Positions 1 to 9,016 of a stretch of 17,720 nucleotides of DNA are shown one piece after another. Source of the stretch: Spirogloea muscicola (Eukaryota > Streptophyta > Zygnematophyceae > Spirogloeales > Spirogloeaceae); the NCBI GenBank assembly GCA_009602725.1, contig WELB01000024.1, forward strand, positions 859,432 through 877,151, read 5' to 3'. The first letter of the stretch is position 1; every line of letters begins with the position of its first letter. A program made the translations under genes and the position numbers. The notes under the pieces are model-generated. The model did no database searches, had not been told where the DNA came from, and saw only the letters and a program-made list of their open reading frames with translations.

Positions 1-495
1 TCTCTCTCTCCCTCCCTCCCCTCCTCCCTCCGTCCTCCCTCGCCGGGCCCAGCTCACCTCCGACGTCCACCCCGCTTCCCTCCCACTGCGCCACCTCCCT
101 GCCGGGCTATAACCCGTCCCCTCGTCTGGGGCCCCTACCCCCCTCCTCCCCCCGCCTGCCTCGCCGCTCCTATCCCTTCCCTCCCCTCCCCCCCCCTCCC
201 CGCACCGTCCCCTGCTCTGAGCGCTGCTCTCAGCCGCCGCCGCATCGGCCACCTCCGCCGCCAGCCGCCGCGGCAGCCTCGCTCAGCCTCGCCCAGCCCC
301 GCCATCCTCTCCCCTCCTCCTCCTCGCCGCTTTGTGTGGCTGCAGCCTCGTTGCGCAGGTCTCCCCGCCGCCGGTCGGACAATCCACAGATGCCCATGCC
401 CCGCCCGGAGCTCTCTCTGCCGCGGGAGGCGTTGCGATGGGGGACGCTGCCAGCTCGCTCCTGAGGCCCCGCGTCCGCAGCGTCGGCGCCTCCCC
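1..495 (+). promoter_or_regulatory. Upstream leader/promoter region of the ACF1-like gene
   Basis: The first 200 or so bases are almost pure C and T on the + strand, a polypyrimidine tract. A weak TATA-like string (CTATAA) lies near 106-111. Two ATGs precede the chosen start: 390, a short ORF ending near 464, and 437, whose frame runs past the main start to 574. If transcription starts near 130-150, both would be upstream ORFs, but an unrecognised 5' UTR intron could remove them. No protein-coding gene is convincing here. Confidence 0.35.
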
Positions 496-1562
496 ATGCC
501 GCTGTACAAGCGCAAGCCCTACCCGCCAGCCCCGCCATTGCCCGGCGCGCGCCCTGACGAGGAGCTCTTCGTGATCCGCTACACCGGCGAGGCCTTCCGC
601 AGCTACGAGTGAGCTGCCGGCAGCTCGACCACCCTCCTCGCCTCGCCTTCCTTGGAGAGCGGCAGCCGGCGCAGCTTTGCGGCGGCGGCGGCTGACATGC
701 GCCGCCGCGCAGGGAGTACCTGGCGCGCGTGGCGCTGTACCGGGAGCGCGCGTGGGCGTGCAAGCACTCGGGCCGGTCGGGCCTGACGTTCGAGGAGGCA
801 CTGGCCAGCGAGGCGCGCTCGGCGGCGCGCGCCAAAGACGCCTTCCCCGAGCGCCACAAGGCCGCCGCGGCGGCCATCGTCCATGGCAGTGAGCGCCGCG
901 GGCACGGCCGGATTGCCGCCAGTGCCGCTGTCACCGTTGCTGGAGTACCGGCGCTTGACGGCGTGCGGAGGAGCTCGTTCGCATGGCAGGCATGCTGCGG
1001 CTCGACGACCTCGTCACGAGCGTGTACGAGGCGGCGCGCAGCGAGTTTGCGGTCGGCGAGGTGGTGCTGTGCGCCCGCGAGGGCGCCGACGCGCTGTGAG
1101 AGCTCCAGCCGCTCCGTCGTCCTTCCCTCCATCCGTGCTCTGGCAGCCAAGGATCTGCCGATGCTGACGGCTTTCTTTGCGGGTGGGGCGGCGGTCGCGG
1201 CGTGCCAGCGAGCAGTGCGTGATCGTCAGCGAGGTGCAGAGCGCGTACATCCACAGCCATGACGGCCACGGCACTGCGGGCGCCGTGGCCGGCGAGCCGC
1301 ACTACGAGGTGGAGTGGGCGGCCGGCCAGCTCACGGGCCTCGTGCCCTGCAGCAGCCTCCGGTGAGCCGCCGCCACTCCCCTATGCGGCTGTTGTCGCAG
1401 CTCTAACTGCGCCGTGCTGCTGCCAGGCTCACCTGGCCGCTGAGCCAGTGGCATCGCTTGGCATGGTGGCGGCAACGGCGGCGCAGGAGGGCAAAGCACC
1501 CCATCCCGCGCAGCGTGGTGCGGAGCTGGATCCTCGACATTGCCGCGCAACCTGCTGGCAAG
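496..1562 (+). other. WAC domain exons (exons 1-5)
   Basis: WAC (WSTF/Acf1/cbp146) is a DNA-binding module; in ACF1 it contacts linker DNA beside the nucleosome. Visible landmarks in order are RPDEELF-like PDEELFVI, AWACKHSGRSGLTFEEAL, FPERHK, LDDLVTSVYE, VGEVVLC, then LTWPLSQW and RSWILDIA. These follow the order expected of fungal and animal WAC proteins. Exons 1/2 and 3/4/5 join cleanly at GTGAG-type donors. The exon 2/3 join closes only with an unusual GTCCAT donor at 879; the better-looking GTGAGC donor at 889 would break the frame. Confidence 0.85.
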
Positions 1563-4500
1563 GTGATCCTCAGCTTCTTCAGCTCAAAGCCCACAAACAT
1601 TGTTAGGACCGGCGACGGGTGTCACAGCTGCCACTGTCTTGGCTCGTCACGTCGCTGTGCAGGTCGGCCCCTGGGCGGTGCGCCCGAGCGTGGCCCGGCG
1701 ATACGGCCTCAGCGAGGGCGGTGCAGCCGACGGGCTGAAGCCGGGCCTGACGCCACTCCTGGAACGCGTGCTGGCGGATGTCCGTGCAGCGCGGGCGCGC
1801 ACACGCGCCGCCGCCAAGGCCCGCGGCAGGGCTGCCAAGGAAGCGGCGGCGGCAGCGACGGCGGCGGTTCCGCCAGCTGCAGCAGAAGCCGTTCCGGAGG
1901 TGGCGCCCGGCGCTGCTGGCGGTACACCACCGGCAGTGGGAAAGCTGGCGGTGTTGGAGCCTGCGACGGCCAAGGCTGCCATGGAGGCGCCGCACGTGAA
2001 AGTCAGCATTGGAGTGGTCGCGGTGGCGCCAAAGAAGGCGGAGGAGGGTCGTCGAAGGTTGTCATGGTTGCCGTCGGCGACTGGCAACGGCGGTGCATGG
2101 CCGTCGCCCCGCAGCAAGCTGAGCCGGTCCGCTGCAGGGCCTGGATGGCGTGGAGCTGCGCACTTTGACACCCAGGACATGGAGGACGAGCTCCTCCTGG
2201 CTCAGCGCGCCGCGGCTGCTGCCGATGTGAGCAGCCGCCATCACAAGCCGCCGCGGTCGCCGCCGCCGCCTCTACCGCCACCGCCGCCTCTCGTAGCTGC
2301 ACGCAAGTCCCAGGCCAAGCCTGCGAAGAGGCGGCCTGCTGCTGGAGTGGAAGCTGCGGCCTCCACACTGGGTACACACCGCATGAGGATGGCGGCTGGC
2401 GGGTGCGTCAAGGCGTCAGAGCACCGCAGCAGCTGGCGCGTCGAGGTGGCGCCCACAGCCCCCGACGATGGCCGCCGCCAGGAGGCGGAGGCCGGCGGCG
2501 GCCGCCCGAATGCTCTCAGCAGAGTGTGTGGCTCTAGCCTCGTGCTCGACTGCTACCAGCCTGGCCTCACCAGCCAAGCTGCGTGTCGATGCAGCCCAGC
2601 ACCTCACTCTGCTCGCTTGCTGCTGGCCTGCATGCGGCTCGACGCTGTGCGGTGGCCTGCCAGGAGGACGAGCAGGACGGGGACAGCGAAGAGCCCTTCA
2701 ACAAGGAGCGGTGCAGGTGTGCTCGCCCAGAGCCCTCAAGAGCTCCCGAAGATCCTACCCAAACAGTACTTGTCAGGCTGTAGAAGCAGAATCGTAAACC
2801 CTGTACACGGTAGGAGCCACGACTCTCACGTGCAAAGAGGCTCACTGCTGCCCTGTGCCTCTGTCAACGCTGTAGCACCCGGGCTGAGTCATAGCAGAGC
2901 GCACCTACTCCTATACATCCACATATCCGCTTCAGAGCAACAAAGTTGCCCATCAATCCTGGACACTGACGTCAGAACTCCCACGCGAGGACCACTCGCG
3001 GCTTTGTGTCGTCACTTTGTCAGTGTCGTAGCAGTCGGCTCTTTTTGGCTGAATGGCAGCACGGTGCCATTGGCTTGCTGCTGCAGCGCGTGTCGGCGCT
3101 ACGCGTGCCCTACTGGGTCGCAGCTGCTGTTATGCGACAGCTGCCCACGGTCGTACCACCTAGCCTGCCTCAACCCTCCATTGGTAAGCACTGCCACTTG
3201 AGCCTTGTGGCACTTACTGAGCTTTCCCCCCCCCTCCTCCTCCGTTTTCTGGCAGCTCTATCGTCGTGCAATTGCTTCTGTTGCGCCAGCTTGCTGTACC
3301 GGGTCCCAATGACAGCTCCCCGGCCCAGTTTGCTTGCTCGCAAATTGGTGGTGCCAGTGGCGCTGTGCAATTTGGGGGCACCATTTGGCGTCGTTGGCCA
3401 GGGCCCTGCTCCATGATCCTGCACCCATGTCCAGGTTCTGAGCGTTTGCAGCCTTAAGTGCTATGGCGCCATGCCATTGTGTGCAGCAGAGCTCTGACGA
3501 CCTGCCGGAGGGGGAGTGGCACTGCCCCAAGTGCGTGGCTTCACAGGCAAAGTAATGCTCGCGCTTTGGCCTGATTTTGCCAAAGCCATGACTTTGGCTC
3601 TTTCATGTACAAGTTGAAGATTCCTAGTCCAAAGTCCTGCTGCTGTGGAGTTTGCTGTCCCAGTCTCTGTTGTGCCTCTTGGCAGCTTCCCTGGCGGTGC
3701 CTCGGGCCATGTGCAGGGCAGCGCACATGGAGATGCGGGTGCTGGAGCGGCAGCAGCGGCAGACGGAGCGGGATCAGCGGCACCGAGAGCGCGAGAGAGC
3801 CAGGCTTGTACGGTATCTATATTCCATCGGTGCAGTATTGTTTGCCTCTTGACAGGGCATTGTTTGTCCTCGCGTATCTGGTGTGATTCTGCATCTCGCG
3901 ATGGCTCAGTCGTCAAGGGGGGAGGGTCAAGGCGGGCCTGCTTCCTTCCTATTGCAGGAGGAGCGGGAGGACAGGGAGCGTCGACGGCTGGAGGAGAAGG
4001 CCGAGCGGAAGAAGCAGCAGATGGTGAGCAAGCCCTTCTGAGATCTGCAGCACTTCTATTTGAGCGTTGCTCGCTGCTTGAGCAAGCCCAGCAGTTTGCA
4101 GCCCCGTAGTTATTTCGCAAAGCTTTTGGGGCTTGCTAGCAGTCCAATCTTCACGATCCAATACCTGCAGCCTGGCAGATGGACTGCTATCCTGACACAC
4201 TTGGCGCCTGGAGGTGTCAGCATGGCGTGCCAATGGCTGACACACATGCTTTCTCGCCTTTGTGGTCCGTGTGTCTCGAACCCGTCGCCAGGAGGAGAGG
4301 GAGGAGCAAGCAAGGCTACGCGAAGAGGAACGCGAGCGCAAGCGAGTGGAGCGCATGCTCGCGGACCGGCGGCTGCAGTACCCGATTGAGGACCTGGAGG
4401 TGGAGGAGCGGGAGCGGGAGGAGGAGCTGCTGGCTGTAGCAGCAGGCAAAGAGCCGCCGCTGCCTCGCCCATGTTGCCCGCCACCCCGGCCTGTGGTGCT

Positions 4501-7500
4501 GGGGCAGGATGGTGGCATTGCACCTGCGCTCGTGGGCGATGTCCTGGAGGTGTGGAACTTCTTCCAGGTCTTGGGGCAGCGCCTCAAGAGCCCCCAGGTG
4601 TGTACAGCCGACACTCTCGGAATGCAAGGCTTCAGTTTTCGGGGGTCTAGATATGTACTTTCTACATCATGGCTCACGGTCTACAAAGATTACTCGAAGG
4701 AGGTTCTCTGCCGTTTGTCACTGCCGCTGCCTCTGCTCTGATGGGCTCGTGTGCTCATGCATGCTGCAGGTCTCCATCCCCGAGCTTGTTGCCGCCCTTC
4801 TGCGGCCGCGCACTGGTGGTGTGCTCAGCACTCTGTACTCTAGCCTGATGAGGGGCATCATCCAGGCAGGCGCCGGGTGGCTGCCGGGCGGCGTCGATGC
4901 TGACGTCTGTGTGGCGGAGGAGGAGACACTGGCCCGCTGGGAACGACTTGTGAATGGTGCACCTTGGCAGGAGGTCATCCGCAGGTGCGCTGCGAGGGCC
5001 CTAGCTCTAAGGCCTTAGATCTTCTGTACCATAGACTCTGAGAGTGGACTGCCCAGATATAAGATAAGTTCTGCACTTTGGGAGCATATGATTCAGCAGG
5101 CCATGTCATGATCACTCCGGCAAGCATATGCTTGCTTTGTCATAGTAGTTGCCGGTCTGAGGTCAACATACTTCAGTCATGCAGCTAAATTGTTACAATA
5201 TTTAAACATCGGCTATAGAGTTTGTGCTTTGTTTTAGGAGGTGGAAGTCATTTCACTTCTTGACTGATGGCGCTCTTTGGCTTGCCATTCTGAGAAGCTA
5301 GCTCCACACATGCATAATTGCAGGTATCTCGCGCGGGGTTACCGGCACTTGCCAGAGACTTTGAAGCAGTCAGTAGACGCCCTCGGGATGATGGACATCC
5401 ACGACATCCGGCCTGCCGTGCACCTGGAGATCCTCCGGTGCCTGTGCAACGACTACCTGGAAGCGGAGAGCACCAAGGACTTTCTGGAGCAGAACCTGGA
5501 GGCCGCCGCTGACCTGCGGCGGCAGCGCTATATGGAGGATGTGGAGCTGCGGAGACAGCGCAATGAGGAGACGCGGCGGCTGAAGGAGGAGCGCAAGGTG
5601 GTAGGGGCTGTCAGAAACTTGGACCCCAAAATGTCTGTCATCGAAGTTGGGCTGGTGCCAGGAAAGCGGCAGCCGATGCAAAAGGATGGGCAGGAGGAGG
5701 ACGAGGCAGACAAGGAGGAGGTGGAAGATGAGGAGGAAGAGGAGCAGGACGAGGATGGCACTGGAGGCAAGTCGGGCCTGCTGGAAGAGGATGCAGATGG
5801 GGACGAGGACGAGGAGGAGGAAGCCTTCAAGCTGCCCGAGGACGTCAAGGTCTTTGGAGGCGACCCACAGGATCGGAGGGCGGTGTTGGCGCACCGGGAC
5901 ATGGTGCGGAAGGAGGAGGAGCGCCTTCACAGGTACTTTCGTGGCACCCTCAGAATCGGTTGTCTGGACTGCTTGCGTTGCTCTCGTGCTCTTTGATATA
6001 TGCCATGCAACTTCAGCACATGCTTAGGCTGATCAAGTGGCAGCACTCTCAACATGCAGTTTGAAGGTGGAGTGGAGGAAGAAGAGGGAGCAGGCTCGCA
6101 AGGCAATTCTTGATCAGTCCAAGGCTGCAAAGCGAGCGAAGGCCACAGAGAGGAGGAAGGTGTGGGGGCCTCCTCCTCTGACTTCCTGCTGTTTTGAGCT
6201 CGCTCTCATGTCCCTCGGTACATGACATGATGGTTTGAAGACTCAGTACTTAGAGCCATTGCCGACATGGAAATCTTGCACTTGGGACGTGACCAGCATC
6301 CCTGTGTTCATTCATGCCTGTGCTCAGAAAGAGGCCCAGATGAGAGCAGACGATGAGGTGCGCAGGAAGAGGGACGAGGTCTGTGAGAAGGAGCTGGGAA
6401 AGCTGACCCTCGGCACGGACCCAATTGGGTGGGATCGGCACCACAAACGGTACTGGTCGTTCTCCGCAGATCGCAGTGTGCTCTTTGTCGAAGAGGCGCG
6501 AGAGCCAAGGCAGGCCGCAGGCGATGGGCCTTGTGGCACGTGGAAGGGCTACGACACCAGGGAGGAGTTGGCAGCGCTGCTGGCAGCGCTGAATGAGAAG
6601 GGTGTGCGGGAGATGGCTCTCAAGGAGGCGCTCCTGCGGGTGCACAAGCAGATCAAGCAGAGCATGCGCCGGAGCGAGAAGCTGCGAGGGGAACTTGGGC
6701 CAGCAGTGGAGGGGCCATGCAACCTGCTCCGAGAGCGTGGCGAGGAGCCACCAAGCAAACAGGAAGGCTCCACCAGCAGGGACAGTGGCTTAGCACTGTC
6801 CTTCGAAGCCGGCTTCGTCAGCAAGCTCCGTGCCTTTGCCGACTGCCTTGAGGCCCACAGCCTGCACGATCTGCAAGCGAGCATTGATGCAGCCGCCGCG
6901 ACTCTGGAAGACCATGCGGCTGTGCTCCTCAAGCTTGAGGGGCTTGTCTGCGAGTCAGCTCTGGCGAGGTCAGGCAGTGCCGAACCTGTGCCCAATGGAG
7001 GGACCGACAAAACAGTGGAGGCAGACACCGACGATGAGGAGGGTGAGGAAGCAGGCGAGGCGATGACGCTGAGCGAGCTGGAGGATGAGGAGGAGGTGGC
7101 AGGGACAAGGGATGGGAAGGGCCTGAAAGGGTTGTGGAAGACAGCTCGTGCTCGGAAGCTGTGGAGGAGGGAGGTGGAGGAGGCCGGGACGTTCTCGAGG
7201 CTTGCATACGCAGTCTCTTCTCTGTGGTACGAGGCTCGGTGCCATGCTGTTCTGCTTGATCTTCGTGATAGAGCTTGCTAGCTTGTCCATGCCTGGCAAA
7301 GCCCGCAGCAAGTTTGCCAGGCATGGCAAACTTGGACTGCATTGTTGTGAGCATATAGCAAGGCAATACTTACGGGGCACACTGCTTCCAAGTGCAGGGA
7401 GCGTTGCGAGGTATTGTGGGGGTCTGCTGCGAGTGTCAGCAAGAAGAGGGGAGTGAAACGCTTGGCCTCAACTGCATCGCTGGCTCAACGACCACCGGCT

Positions 7501-8238
7501 ACGCAGCCCAAGGAGGAGGAGAGCTCAATGGACAAGGACGAGGATAGGTACAGCAAGCAGAGGAATAAGGAGGGGGCTTCAGACACCTCTGGAGAGCAGG
7601 TGGTTGAGGAGCTGGATGAGGCGGACATGATGAAGAGGTTGACGAGGAGCAAGAAGAAGGTATCAGGTTTTTGTGTACATGTGCATGTGTTTGCTCTCGC
7701 CATTGCTGGTCGTTTACCTCAACATGAAGACTTGTGAGTGAGGTCTAACAACATTGGCAGAGCCCATTACATCAATGACCAACTAACTCATAACCAAGTG
7801 CCAATGCAGTCCAAGAGCATGTCTGCAATCAGCAGAGCGCCAAGCGACGAGGTTGCAAACTCCAGCAAAGAGGGGGTTGCTTGCTCCAGCTGCGGGCTTG
7901 GGGTGGCACCCCACCGCAATGACGTCTCTTGGCTGTGTACAGACTGCAGCAAGCAAAGCGGCGGTGGGCTCTCCAGAAAGCCAGCGAAGGATGCGGCGAG
8001 CAACAACAGCAAAGACTGTAGGCTGCCACGAGAAGCATGTCAGAGCGAGGACAGATATGATGAAAGGCCAGGAAAGGGGGATGCAGGGAGCGGTGGTGCT
8101 CGCAAGCTGGAGCAGCAGAGCCGGGGGCTGCGTGTCTTGCGGCCACGCAGGGATGCTCAAGCAGGCGCAGCGAGTGATGTCACCACAGGGGAGAACTCTC
8201 AAGGATTGCGCCGTGTTACAAGGTCCAGCAGACATTGA
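496..8238 (+). CDS. ACF1/BAZ1-like ISWI remodeller subunit (WAC-PHD-DDT-WHIM), 18 exons
   Basis: Probable non-catalytic partner of an ISWI ATPase in nucleosome spacing; nuclear. My exons: 496-608, 713-878, 971-1095, 1209-1361, 1427-1562, 1663-2523 (or to 2226), 2664-2716, 3087-3183, 3487-3551, 3717-3807, 3958-4023, 4292-4597, 4770-4984, 5324-5932, 6060-6159, 6328-7238, 7398-7659, 7810-8238. They join in frame into about 1585 codons (1486 with the short exon 6). The start is fixed by MPLYKRKPY, the usual opening of a WAC domain (aa 1 to about 185). PHD (about 534-590): CSAC, CDSC, SYHLAC, then HCPKC. Charged coiled coil (about 590-700). DDT (about 715-780) with VLEVWNFF. WHIM1 (about 817-865) with HLEILRCLCNDYLE, then an acidic tract. 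WHIM2/WHIM3 (about 1080-1165) with DRHHKRYW and YDTREEL. The tail has a CxxC pair. No bromodomain is visible. Weak points: exon 2 donor, exon 6 end. Confidence 0.88.
2664..3551 (+). other. PHD finger exons (exons 7-9)
   Basis: Three exons assemble one PHD zinc finger, a reader of histone H3 tails. Exon 7 (2664-2716) is an acidic run ending in KERC; exon 8 (3087-3183) gives SACRR, then LLLCDSCPRSYHLACLNPPL; exon 9 (3487-3551) gives DDLPEGEWHCPKC. Together they supply C-x2-C, C-x2-C, H-x2-C and C-x2-C, the complete C4HC3 ligand set. The first C-x2-C is itself created across the 2716/3087 splice. Donor and acceptor phases agree at all three joins. Confidence 0.9.
4292..5932 (+). other. DDT and WHIM1 exons (exons 12-14)
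   Basis: DDT is split across exons 12 and 13 (LVGDVLEVWNFFQVLG, then IPELVAALL). Exon 14 carries WHIM1 (RPAVHLEILRCLCNDYLE) followed by a basic coiled coil (RRQRYMEDVELRRQRNEETR) and a strongly acidic Glu/Asp tract at about 5695-5830. DDT plus WHIM1-3 forms the protein ruler that docks on ISWI SLIDE and linker DNA in ACF-type complexes. The acidic tract suggests histone contact, which is inference. Confidence 0.88.
5120..5135. repeat. Perfect 16-bp palindrome in intron 13
   Basis: GCAAGCATATGCTTGC reads the same on both strands. It lies in the 339-base intron 4985-5323, which is more AT-rich than the flanking exons. Confidence 0.8.
6328..7238 (+). other. WHIM2/WHIM3 exon (exon 16)
   Basis: The exon opens with a charged helix. 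It then has LGTDPIGWDRHHKRYWSF, the WSD/WHIM2 core in which the conserved Gly-Asp and Arg-Tyr-Trp contact ISWI and DNA. WTWKGYDTREELAALL-like sequence (TWKGYDTREELAALL) follows as WHIM3. A middle stretch is Ala/Leu-rich and probably helical, then comes an acidic linker at about 7020-7110, and the end has LAYAVSSLWYEAR. The exon ends at 7238 in phase 2 and joins 7398, giving EARERCEVLWGSAAS. Confidence 0.85.
7287..7326 (+). repeat. Perfect 14-bp inverted repeat in an intron of the ACF1-like gene
   Basis: CCATGCCTGGCAAA (7287-7300) and its exact complement TTTGCCAGGCATGG (7313-7326) flank a 12-base loop, in the intron 7239-7397. The transcript would fold into a strong stem-loop in either orientation. 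Confidence 0.85.
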
Positions 8239-8325
8239 CTGCCACTGCAGGGGCACCTTGAAGGGGCTCCTGAGCACCCTGATCACGCACTCATGACTTA
8301 CTGTGCCTGAGGGAGGGATCTGTCG

Positions 8326-8330
8326 TGTAA
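8326..8330 (+). terminator. TGTAA poly(A) signal of the ACF1-like gene
   Basis: TGTAA lies 88 bases after the stop codon at 8236-8238. TGTAA is the established near-upstream poly(A) element in green algae, where AATAAA is not used. Confidence 0.7.
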
Positions 8331-8908
8331 GGTCCTGGCCTGCTATTTTCGCCTATATATTGCGAGCAGCTTCTTCACAAGATACCCTTATAAGAGAAGC
8401 AGTAATCTGCTTGATTGTGCACCTTGGCACATGCAGTTGAGCACTCTTCACATGCAGCATGTTACTGCCCACATGTAGCAAGCTGCATTGGAAGCATAGC
8501 TTTCATGCTCCTGCAGGCAAATTGCCAACACCCTGCATACGATCTGCCGACACCCTGCCTACCATGACACTGATGTTGTTCTCTTTATGGAGCCCTGTAT
8601 GACAGTGACGCAGTCTGAGGCTGGTTGTACTGCATCCTTACCGTCAGCTGACCCTGTACCAACTTTGCAGGCTTGCTGCAAGAGTCCCAACTTGCCTCAG
8701 TAGGGGAGGGAGAGAGTTTGGGGCATGAGTTTGTGACAACTGTGGAGCTGGACAGGGGAGGCTCTTGACATCTAGACCCTACGGTGATGGAATGTGAGGA
8801 CAGCCCAGGTTTCTCAAAAGTTGGAGCGTGCCAGGAGCCACGTTGCTGATATTGGCCTGAGCCAGGGAAAATTGTCTTGCTCATTATTACCAATAATATT
8901 CGGTACTT
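8331..8908. other. Convergent intergenic stretch
   Basis: No gene is supported here. It separates the 3' ends of the ACF1-like gene (+) and the SINA-like gene (-). It holds short period repeats: CACATGCAG-type words at 8428, 8449 and 8470 (exact 21-base spacing), and a 17-base near-copy at 8524-8540 and 8546-8562. The longest open frames are short and have no recognisable motif. Confidence 0.6.
8428..8562. repeat. 21/22-bp period short tandem repeats
   Basis: CACATGCAG occurs at 8428-8436 and 8449-8457, and CACATGTAG at 8470-8478, all 21 bases apart. Then GCCAACACCCTGCATAC (8524-8540) is followed 22 bases later by GCCGACACCCTGCCTAC (8546-8562). The rest of each period is poorly conserved. 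Confidence 0.55.
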
Positions 8909-8913
8909 TTACA
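8909..8913 (-). terminator. TGTAA poly(A) signal of the SINA-like gene
   Basis: TTACA on the + strand reads TGTAA on the minus strand, 104 bases after the minus-strand stop at 9019-9017. This matches the green-algal signal and supports the 3' end of the gene. Confidence 0.7.
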
Positions 8914-9016
8914 GGTGATAAAGTTGTCCCTCTACAAATCTGTACAGAGGTACCTACAACTTGAGGATCCGGTGACTGGACATCTTACACGCAGATTCGT
9001 CAGACTTGCTCATTTG

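Noticed and set aside
230-1150. 306-codon minus-strand open frame over the WAC exons
   Set aside because: Arg/Ala-rich shadow in high-GC DNA. The plus strand has the WAC domain split by good introns.
1600-3201. A continuous 533-codon open frame
   Set aside because: Only its first part and its PHD half are supported as exons. Exon 7 (2664-2716) lies in another frame inside it, and its middle has no motif. GC-rich sequence easily keeps frames open.
5370-5930. Long minus-strand open frames opposite the acidic tract
   Set aside because: They are antisense of a GAG/GAC-rich coding stretch, giving Leu/Ser-rich shadows without motifs. The plus strand carries the WHIM1 domain.
6221-6245. Possible C/D snoRNA boxes in the 6160-6327 intron
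   Set aside because: ATGATGG only approximates box C, and no paired D box or terminal stem was found.
8585-8893. 102-codon minus-strand open frame downstream of the SINA-like gene
   Set aside because: No motif, and it lies past the TGTAA signal of the SINA-like gene with no start context or homologous feature recognised.
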